From an uncultured Eubacteriales bacterium (GTDB lineage: Bacteria; Bacillota; Clostridia; Christensenellales; Aristaeellaceae): a stretch of DNA of 7,202 nt. Shown one piece after another: positions 1 through 7,202 of this stretch. The stretch spans positions 1 through 7,202 of the forward strand of contig CACZOT010000133.1 in assembly GCA_902782795.1 (NCBI GenBank), given 5' to 3'. Each line of letters starts with the position of its first letter. The stretch's first letter is position 1. A program made the position numbers and the translations under genes. Below the pieces are notes generated by a model. It had not been told where the DNA came from and did not search any database. It saw only the letters and a list, made by a program, of their open reading frames with translations.

Positions 1-3044
<3,044 letters not shown>

Positions 3045-3065
3045 TCGGGCAAACCGCAGGATCAC

Positions 3066-3102
3066 GAAAAATGGCCTTGTACCCAGTACAAGGCCATTTT
3101 TC
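3066..3102 (+). terminator. Intrinsic terminator of ileS, symmetric A/T-flanked hairpin
   Basis: A perfect 17-bp stem (arms 3066-3082 and 3086-3102) closes a 3-nt CCA loop. The inner stem reads ATGGCCTTGTAC against its complement, and the outer stem is an A5/T5 pairing, so the T-run forms part of the stem's 3' arm. It begins 21 bases after the ileS stop. The A-run on the 5' side means it could also work on the minus strand, although no minus-strand gene is seen here to need it. Confidence 0.9.
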
Positions 3103-3157
3103 ATGTCCAGATCGGGAACGCTCCGGCGGGGTTCCTCCGCAAACGGGCGGATCCCTC

Positions 3158-3186
3158 TGGACGAACGCCCCGCGTTTGTGTACAAT
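3158..3186 (+). promoter_or_regulatory. Sigma-A-type promoter for the methyltransferase-Nudix unit
   Basis: The -10 hexamer TACAAT is at 3181-3186, with a weak -35 TGGACG (4 of 6 to consensus) at 3158-3163 and a 17-base spacer. A TGTG directly precedes the -10, but it sits one base away from the usual extended -10 position. The predicted start is near 3193, leaving a short leader before the ATG at 3220. It lies just after the ileS terminator, so the downstream pair is probably a separate transcription unit. The weak -35 makes this less certain than the promoter at 5322-5350. Confidence 0.6.
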
Positions 3187-3202
3187 AGGAGAGAGAAAAA
3201 GC

Positions 3203-3209
3203 AAGGGAG
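3203..3209 (+). promoter_or_regulatory. Ribosome binding site that selects the methyltransferase start
   Basis: AAGGGAG lies 10 bases before the ATG at 3220 but only 1 base before the in-frame ATG at 3211. The spacing favours 3220, which gives an N-terminus beginning MFIADGWKDYEV, as is usual in this methyltransferase family. The in-frame ATG at 3103 overlaps the ileS terminator hairpin and has no binding site. Confidence 0.7.
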
Positions 3210-3219
3210 CATGCGTGCG

Positions 3220-4086
3220 ATGTTCATAGCGGACGGATGGAAGGATTACGAAGTACTGGACGCGGGTGAAGGCGAAAAGCTGGAGCGCTGGGCGGACGTG
3301 GTCCTGCGCCGGCCGGACCCGCAGTCCATCTGGCCCAAGCAGCAGCCGGGTCTGTGGAAGAGCGCGGACGCGGTCTACAACCGCTCTTCGGGCGGCGGTG
3401 GCGCGTGGGATTTCAAGCGGTCCCTGCCGGAAAACTGGCAGATCAGCTACAAGAACCTGCGCTTTCAGGTGCACCCCACGGGCTTCAAGCACACGGGCCT
3501 GTTCCCGGAGCAGGCCGCGAACTGGGACTGGATGGCCGAAGAGATCCGCCGGGCGGGGCGGCCCATCCGCGTGCTGAACCTGTTCGGCTACACGGGCGGA
3601 GCGACCGTGGCCTGCGCCGCCGCGGGCGCGCATGTGACGCACGTGGACGCCGCCAAGGGCATGGTGAGCTGGGCGGGGGACAACCGCCGCCTGTCCGGCG
3701 TCGACGAGACGAAGGTGCGCTGGATCGTGGACGACGCGCTCAAATTCGTGCAGCGCGAGGAGCGCCGCGGCAACCGCTACGACGCCCTGCTCATGGATCC
3801 GCCCAGCTACGGGCGCGGCCCGGGCGGCGAGATCTGGAAATTGGAGGACGCGCTCTGGGGCCTTCTGGACGCCTGCGGGCGCATCCTTTCGGAGAAGCCG
3901 CTCTTCTTCCTGGTCAACAGCTATACGACCGGCCTGCAGGCTACGGTCCTTTCGAATATGATCTCCTTCTCGATCGGACATTGGTACGGCGGCAGCGTGC
4001 GCGCGGACGAGCTCGCGCTGCCCATCACCAGCGGGGGCGTGCTGCCCTGCGGCTGCACGGGCCGCTGGACGCCGGAGGAAGCGTGA
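3220..4086 (+). CDS. Class I SAM-dependent methyltransferase, RlmI/RlmK-like (COG1092 type)
   Basis: 288 residues from the ATG at 3220; a start at 3211 would add three. It has a Rossmann-type methyltransferase core: motif I VLNLFGYTGG (about 118-127) for SAM binding, acidic residue D143 in HVDAAKGM at the end of strand 2, VDDALKF near 175, and the DPPSYGRG catalytic-loop motif (193-200). The C-terminal LPITSGGVLPCGCTGRW is a familiar ending in Firmicutes members. Relatives such as E. coli RlmI methylate cytosine in 23S rRNA, so an rRNA or other nucleic-acid substrate is likely. This protein lacks the N-terminal PUA domain of RlmI, starting directly with a short WKDYEVLDAGEGEKLERW segment, so the exact target cannot be assigned. 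It is cytoplasmic. It is the first gene of a two-gene unit and its TGA stop overlaps the GTG start of the Nudix gene. Confidence 0.88.
   Translation: MFIADGWKDYEVLDAGEGEKLERWADVVLRRPDPQSIWPKQQPGLWKSADAVYNRSSGGGGAWDFKRSLPENWQISYKNLRFQVHPTGFKHTGLFPEQAANWDWMAEEIRRAGRPIRVLNLFGYTGGATVACAAAGAHVTHVDAAKGMVSWAGDNRRLSGVDETKVRWIVDDALKFVQREERRGNRYDALLMDPPSYGRGPGGEIWKLEDALWGLLDACGRILSEKPLFFLVNSYTTGLQATVLSNMISFSIGHWYGGSVRADELALPITSGGVLPCGCTGRWTPEEA
4074..4079 (+). promoter_or_regulatory. Ribosome binding site for the Nudix gene, inside the methyltransferase coding region
   Basis: GGAGGA lies 3 bases before the GTG at 4083 and within the last codons of the methyltransferase gene. The spacing is short but the match is strong. 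It supports GTG 4083 as the start and translation coupled to the upstream gene. Confidence 0.65.
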
Positions 4087-4538
4087 AGGACCGGGCGGTG
4101 GCCGTGGTCCTGCGCGGGGACAGGATCCTCATGGAAAAGACGGTGAATGGCGGGCGCACCTTTTACGCCGCCCCGGGCGGGGGCGTCGAGGAAGGGGAGA
4201 CGCCCGAGCGGGCCGTACTGCGTGAACTGCGGGAGGAATGCGGGCTGGACGGGCGCGTCGAGCGGCTCCTCTCCATCGTGCGGCGGCGCGAGGACGAGGA
4301 CACGCGCGAGTACGCCTTCGAGGTGAGCGTGCCGGAGGGCCAGGAGGCCGTCACCGGCGGCGACCCGGAGCTCCCCGCGGACGAGCAGCTCATCCGGGAC
4401 GTGCAGTGGCTGCGCTTGGACGAGCTCAGCGAGCGGGACCGCGTCTTTCTCTGGCAGTACGGGCTCATGCAGGTGGGCTCCATGCGGGAGATGGTGCTCT
4501 CCTGGAGCGACGACACCAGCTGGCCGCGGAACAAATAG
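4083..4538 (+). CDS. Nudix hydrolase (MutT-like)
   Basis: 151 residues from a GTG start, close to the usual size of a single-domain Nudix protein. A complete Nudix box, G-x5-E-x7-R-E-L-x-E-E-x-G-L, runs from G33 to L55 (GGVEEGETPERAVLREL then REECGL). It supplies the metal-binding glutamates for hydrolysis of a nucleoside diphosphate linked to some other group. The family covers sanitation of oxidised nucleotides, NDP-sugars, dinucleoside polyphosphates and mRNA caps, and the substrate cannot be read from this sequence. The N-terminus (KDRAVAVVLRGDRILMEK) forms the expected first strands, and no extra domain or signal peptide is visible. The GTGA overlap with the methyltransferase stop implies co-transcription and coupled translation. 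Stop TAG is at 4536-4538, followed by tandem hairpins. Confidence 0.93.
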   Translation: MKDRAVAVVLRGDRILMEKTVNGGRTFYAAPGGGVEEGETPERAVLRELREECGLDGRVERLLSIVRRREDEDTREYAFEVSVPEGQEAVTGGDPELPADEQLIRDVQWLRLDELSERDRVFLWQYGLMQVGSMREMVLSWSDDTSWPRNK

Positions 4539-4545
4539 ACAAACC

Positions 4546-4583
4546 GGGAGCGGAGGCTTCGTCCGTTCCCGTTCCATGTTTTT
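4546..4583 (+). terminator. Probable intrinsic terminator of the Nudix gene
   Basis: GGGAGCGGA (4546-4554) pairs with TCCGTTCCC (4562-4570), 9 bp with one G-U, around a 7-base loop. A run of five T follows at 4579-4583. The T-run sits 8 bases beyond the stem, further than ideal, so this may be a weak terminator backed up by the next hairpin. Confidence 0.55.
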
Positions 4584-4593
4584 CGCTGGGGGC

Positions 4594-4637
4594 AAAACGA
4601 GCCCGCCGCAGAAGGATCTGCGGCGGGCTCGTTCTTT
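4594..4637. terminator. Strong bidirectional hairpin terminator between convergent genes
   Basis: A perfect 17-bp GC-rich stem (4596-4612 with 4617-4633) has a 4-base AGGA loop. On the minus strand the stem is followed by a T-run (complement of AAAA at 4594-4597), right for the lipoprotein gene ending at 4646. On the plus strand it is followed by TTCTTT, so it can also stop readthrough from the Nudix gene. It lies 9 bases beyond the lipoprotein stop. Confidence 0.88.
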
Positions 4638-4645
4638 GGGAGCTG

Positions 4646-5281
4646 TTACTCTTCGTTCAGCTGGTAGCTGATGGAATCCACAGAGCCGTCGCCCTTGAAG
4701 AGGATCTGCACGATCTGGTCCTGCAGGTCGAGCCAGCAGTACACGCGGGAGACGCTGCCGGAGTTCTCTTCATGGACGATCTGGCCCACCTCGATGGGCC
4801 GGCCGCGGAAGAGGCCGACGCAGGTCTGGAAATCGATGGACTTATCGAAGTTGACCACGTTTTCCAGGTTCGAGGAATTGCTGATGGCGCGGAATTGGCG
4901 CAGGTCCTCGTAGTAAACGACCTTGGCGCGCAGCGCGCCGCTGGGGAAGGCCGCGCAGGTGAAGCCGTAGCCGTCCTCGAAGAGCCAGGTGTACATCTTG
5001 TTGCCGTCCTTGTCCTCCTCAACCAGGGGCTCGCCGTAGCGCTCCGTGAGGGTGGGCAGGGTGTCGCCGGTGATGGAGACCTCGTTATAATGCGCATAGA
5101 CGCTGTCGTAATCCTCGTACAGCGGCGCGGTCAGTTCCGGGATGGGCGTGGCCTCGGGCTCGGGCGTGGCGCTCATGGCCTCCTCGAGGGCGGCGGTGTC
5201 CATCTGGGGCATACAGCCGGAAAGCAGGGCCACGGCCGCGATCAGCAGGGCCGCGAGGAGCAGGCGAAAGAATGGTTTCAT
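4646..5281 (-). CDS. Putative lipoprotein with a duplicated SmpA/BLIP-like module, function unknown
   Basis: 211 residues from the ATG at 5281. A lipoprotein signal peptide is clear: MKPFFR charge, hydrophobic core 7-20, lipobox L20-S-G-C23. The mature protein would be diacylated at C23 and anchored on the outer face of the cytoplasmic membrane. A Pro/Glu/Thr-rich linker (TPEPEATPIPE, 39-49) follows. Two halves look alike by eye: 77-125 (LTERYGEP ... YTWLFEDG ... FPSGALRAKVVY) and 152-207 (CVGLFRGRP ... YCWLDLQD ... FKGDGSVDSISY). Each has a G-x-P turn, a Y-x-W-L strand and a final F-x-x-G strand. That pattern recalls the SmpA/BamE and BLIP-like folds, which usually mediate protein-protein contacts, but this is inference. 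Three further cysteines (109, 154, 182) could allow a disulfide. The start is set by AAGGAGG at 5293-5299. Longer in-frame starts run back into the upstream gene and lose the signal peptide, so they are rejected. Confidence 0.85.
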   Translation of the reverse strand: MKPFFRLLLAALLIAAVALLSGCMPQMDTAALEEAMSATPEPEATPIPELTAPLYEDYDSVYAHYNEVSITGDTLPTLTERYGEPLVEEDKDGNKMYTWLFEDGYGFTCAAFPSGALRAKVVYYEDLRQFRAISNSSNLENVVNFDKSIDFQTCVGLFRGRPIEVGQIVHEENSGSVSRVYCWLDLQDQIVQILFKGDGSVDSISYQLNEE

Positions 5282-5292
5282 GGGTCGGTGTG

Positions 5293-5299
5293 CCTCCTT
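5293..5299 (-). promoter_or_regulatory. Ribosome binding site of the lipoprotein gene
   Basis: AAGGAGG on the minus strand, 11 bases before the ATG at 5281. It is a near-perfect match to the anti-Shine-Dalgarno sequence. It fixes the start at the signal peptide methionine rather than at the earlier in-frame codons. Confidence 0.85.
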
Positions 5300-5321
5300 G
5301 GGGGAATGGATCGTTACCGGT

Positions 5322-5350
5322 ATTGTAGCACTTCGCGCCGCCGCGGTCAA
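5322..5350 (-). promoter_or_regulatory. Sigma-A-type promoter of the lipoprotein gene, overlapping the upstream stop codon
   Basis: On the minus strand, -35 TTGACC (5350-5345) and -10 TACAAT (5327-5322) are separated by exactly 17 bases, each 5 of 6 to consensus. The TGA stop of the TIM-barrel gene (5349-5347) lies inside the -35 hexamer. The predicted start near 5315 gives a leader of about 34 bases. The promoter implies that the lipoprotein is transcribed on its own, whether or not readthrough from the upstream genes also occurs. Confidence 0.8.
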
Positions 5351-7110
5351 TCGGCGCGCAGCAGGCGGAAGAAGCGGAAAGAGCCGGGGAAGACGGGCAG
5401 CTCGTAGACCTTCTCCACGGGCTCGGGCCGGAAGGTGGCGCAATCGCCCCAGCGGCGCGGGCCGGGGTTGACGCGCACAGGCTCGGTGACGCGGCGGCCG
5501 CTCTCGAGGTCCTCGAAGCCGACGAATTCGTCACCCAGGAGGACGATCTCGGCGGGCTGCTTGAATTCGTTCAGGTTGAGCACGCCGAAGGTATCGTTAT
5601 CGTAGGTGAAGAGGCACACGCGCGGCGAGGCGGAGAGGAACATCTTCCCCCGGCGCGCGAAATTCTTGGCGATGGCGCCGACGACATCCTTGGGCAGGCG
5701 GTAGAGATCGCCGAAGTTGTCCGGGATATTGAGGATGTAGAGGAAGCCGCGGCCGTAGTAATCCTCTGTCATGACGGCGGTGCTGAAATCGTTGACGTGC
5801 AGGAGGACGTCGTACCAGGTGGCGTTGTTCTTGTGGTTGAGGACGGTGAAGGTCGCGCTCTCGTCGGCGACGTGGACATTGTGGGTGGAGACGTTCTGGT
5901 TGGTGAGCTGGTAGCGCGTGCCGGAGACCTTGCGGTCCGTGGGGCGCACGGAGGTGAGGTCGGTGATGCCGCGGTCCATCGTCGCGCGCACGAAGCCGCT
6001 GGTGACGACGGCGATGCCGCCCTCGCGCACGTATTTTTCCAGCTTCTCGACGACGGCCTCGTCATAAGCGGAGTTCTGCGTCAGGAAGACGACCGGGGCC
6101 GTCTCGTCGAAATAGGGCACGGGCTCGAGGGGGATGCCGCACATGCCGATATAGTTGATAAGCTGATCCTCGCCGTCGGAATCGTGCGGCTCGTAGGTGG
6201 AGACGCCCACGGGCTCGCCGAGCTGGCCGAGGATCCGGTCCAGACGCCGGAGATCCACGCCCAGGGCCGCCAGGGCGGGGTTGTCCACCATGGAGGCGAA
6301 GTTGAACATCATCAATTCCCGCGCCTTGGCGAAGAGCGTGAGCTCGGCCTGCTCCAGATAGATGCTCAGGTTGCCGCTCGCGCCGCCCATATCGATCCAG
6401 CCGCCGCCGTTGCGCCCGGGGGCGGTGTTCTCCAGCAGGCGCACCAGGGAATAGCTCTGGTAGCGCTGGAGGTGCTGGCCGTCGTAGTTGCTGCGGCGGG
6501 ATTCCGTGCCCGTGTAGACGCCGTCGAAGATGTCCTTCTGGCGGCCGGGGCCGTAGCCGGTCTCCTGGTAGGATTCGTACCAGTTGGGGTATTTGATGAT
6601 CACGCGGCAGCGCGGGTTGACTTCCCGGGCCGCGGCGACCATCTCCCGGGAAAAGGCCTCGAGCTGGTCCAGCTTGAAGCGCGCCCAGGAGCGCTTGCCC
6701 TTCTGGGCGATGCACATCTCGCACTTGCAGGAGGAGAAGAAGAAATCGTCCAGGATGAACTCGTCAAAGAGCGAGGCGGTGTAGCGCGTCAGGCGCAGGA
6801 GCTCGGCGCGGTGGGCGGGGTCGGAAAAGCAGAAGGTATCGTAGATGGCGGGCTTGGCCTCGCCGACCTTCACCGTGCAGGTGATGCCCCCGGCGACCTT
6901 GATGCCGCGCTCCTCGAAGACCCGCTTGAAGGCGCGCATCTTTTCTTCGGGGATATCCACCAGGGCGCGGTGCGTCTCCAGGTAGACCTTACCCAGGGGA
7001 ACATACTGCGCGTAAAAATCCAGGTCGCGGCGGATCGTATCCGGCGTGGCGTTTTCCAGGTAGTAGGCGTAGACGTAGCTGGCGAGACGGAAATTCTCGA
7101 AGGGCTGCAT
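5347..7110 (-). CDS. Uncharacterised TIM-barrel protein, probable intracellular glycoside hydrolase-like enzyme
   Basis: 587 residues, no signal peptide or membrane segment, so probably cytoplasmic. Residues 1-275 read as a (beta/alpha)8 barrel with candidate strands ASYVYAY (10-16), KVYLE (41-45), KVAGGIT (71-77), DEFILDDFFF (116-125), RVIIKYPNWY (169-178), GVYTGTE (197-203), GGWIDMGG (236-243) and MMFNF (267-271). Acidic residues at strand ends (D121, D122, E203, D240) are the natural catalytic candidates. A CKCEMC cluster (128-133) follows strand 4. Residues 331-375 (APVVFLTQN ... LEKYVREGGIAVVTSG) resemble the GATase-like trimerisation domain of GH42-type beta-galactosidases. A beta-rich tail ends in PGSFRFFRLL. 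I cannot name a CAZy family, and the glycosidase role is inferred from architecture. An AGAGGTG binding site (7118-7124) lies before the ATG at 7110. The gene follows a truncated SGNH-like gene by 20 bases, so the two are probably co-transcribed. Confidence 0.72.
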   Translation of the reverse strand: MQPFENFRLASYVYAYYLENATPDTIRRDLDFYAQYVPLGKVYLETHRALVDIPEEKMRAFKRVFEERGIKVAGGITCTVKVGEAKPAIYDTFCFSDPAHRAELLRLTRYTASLFDEFILDDFFFSSCKCEMCIAQKGKRSWARFKLDQLEAFSREMVAAAREVNPRCRVIIKYPNWYESYQETGYGPGRQKDIFDGVYTGTESRRSNYDGQHLQRYQSYSLVRLLENTAPGRNGGGWIDMGGASGNLSIYLEQAELTLFAKARELMMFNFASMVDNPALAALGVDLRRLDRILGQLGEPVGVSTYEPHDSDGEDQLINYIGMCGIPLEPVPYFDETAPVVFLTQNSAYDEAVVEKLEKYVREGGIAVVTSGFVRATMDRGITDLTSVRPTDRKVSGTRYQLTNQNVSTHNVHVADESATFTVLNHKNNATWYDVLLHVNDFSTAVMTEDYYGRGFLYILNIPDNFGDLYRLPKDVVGAIAKNFARRGKMFLSASPRVCLFTYDNDTFGVLNLNEFKQPAEIVLLGDEFVGFEDLESGRRVTEPVRVNPGPRRWGDCATFRPEPVEKVYELPVFPGSFRFFRLLRAD

Positions 7111-7117
7111 ATGCGTA

Positions 7118-7124
7118 CACCTCT
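7118..7124 (-). promoter_or_regulatory. Ribosome binding site of the TIM-barrel gene
   Basis: AGAGGTG on the minus strand; its GAGG core sits 9 bases before the ATG at 7110. It occupies the 20-base gap after the TAA of the upstream gene. No promoter fits in that gap, which supports co-transcription with the upstream gene. Confidence 0.75.
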
Positions 7125-7130
7125 TTTTAT

Positions 7131-7202
7131 TTAGCGCAGGGAGGCGAGAGTCTGGGCGAGGACGCCGGCGATGAGCGCCGAGCCGGCCTCGGAGGGGTGG
7201 TA
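7131..7202 (-). CDS. C-terminal 23 residues of a probable SGNH/GDSL hydrolase, cut by window edge
   Basis: The minus-strand frame is open from the window edge to a TAA at 7133-7131 and encodes YHPSEAGSALIAGVLAQTLA and three more residues. The HPSEAG segment followed by an amphipathic helix matches the last block of SGNH/GDSL hydrolases, where the histidine of a D-x-x-H-P-x-x-x-G motif is the catalytic base. The aspartate would fall just outside the window. Members are esterases, lipases or carbohydrate acetyl-esterases. It is too short for a firm family call. The stop lies 20 bases before the start of the TIM-barrel gene on the same strand, consistent with an operon. Confidence 0.55.
   Translation of the reverse strand, partial: YHPSEAGSALIAGVLAQTLASLR

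Noticed and set aside
3103..3219. Extension of the methyltransferase to an in-frame ATG at 3103.
   Set aside because: That ATG touches the ileS terminator and has no binding site, and the extra residues do not resemble the family N-terminus. The promoter at 3158-3186 would also lie inside the coding region.
5315..5322. The 8-base palindrome TACCGGTA at the predicted lipoprotein transcription start, as a possible operator.
   Set aside because: It is too short, has no second half-site or repeat nearby, and could easily occur by chance.
4238..5407. A 389-codon open frame on the plus strand over the Nudix 3' half, the junction and the lipoprotein gene.
   Set aside because: It reads through both terminator hairpins and antisense to a lipoprotein with a clear signal peptide; composition is that of a shadow frame.
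5282..5443. Extension of the lipoprotein to earlier in-frame starts on the minus strand.
   Set aside because: It would overlap the upstream gene, bury the signal peptide inside the protein, and ignore the AAGGAGG site and the promoter between the genes.
5797..7134. A 445-codon open frame on the plus strand, opposite the TIM-barrel gene.
   Set aside because: It is dominated by Val, Ala, Gly, Leu and Asp with no recognisable motif, lies wholly antisense to a gene with good domain logic, and lacks a convincing ribosome binding site. This is expected of GC-rich DNA with codon-position bias.

Overview
The window is GC-rich bacterial DNA that is almost fully coding. It most likely comes from a GC-rich member of the Clostridia (Firmicutes/Bacillota), perhaps a gut lineage. 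This is inferred from the isoleucyl-tRNA synthetase of the eukaryote-like IleRS2 type, strong AAGGAGG-type ribosome binding sites, sigma-A-like TTGACC/TACAAT promoter hexamers, and an RlmI-like methyltransferase of a form familiar from that group. No single feature proves the assignment. I see no mobile element, CRISPR array, rRNA or tRNA.

Plus strand, 1-4538. The window opens inside ileS; only about the first 35 codons are missing. ileS ends at 3044 and is followed at once by a strong symmetric hairpin terminator (3066-3102). A new promoter (TACAAT at 3181-3186) then drives a two-gene unit: a class I SAM-dependent methyltransferase of the RlmI-like type and a Nudix hydrolase. The Nudix gene starts with GTG, inside a 4-base GTGA overlap with the methyltransferase stop.

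Convergent junction, 4539-4645. Two hairpins stand in tandem. The first (4546-4570 plus a T-run) suits the plus-strand Nudix gene. The second is a perfect 17-bp stem (4596-4633) with T-rich flanks on both strands, so it probably ends transcripts from both sides.

Minus strand, 7202-4646. Read in the direction of transcription, this holds three items. First come the last 23 residues of a gene running off the window, whose HPS..G motif looks like the C-terminus of an SGNH/GDSL hydrolase. Twenty bases later begins a complete 587-residue protein that reads as a TIM barrel followed by a beta-galactosidase-trimerisation-like domain and a beta-rich tail. It is a probable cytoplasmic glycoside hydrolase-like enzyme of no family I can name. 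Last is a small lipoprotein with an internal duplication, expressed from its own promoter, whose -35 hexamer contains the stop codon of the preceding gene. The SGNH/TIM-barrel pair suggests a carbohydrate-processing operon continuing beyond the right edge. The lipoprotein is probably a separate unit.

Most of the window is ordinary housekeeping. The part most worth a second look is the TIM-barrel protein with its D-D...C-x-C-x-x-C motif, together with its truncated esterase-like neighbour.
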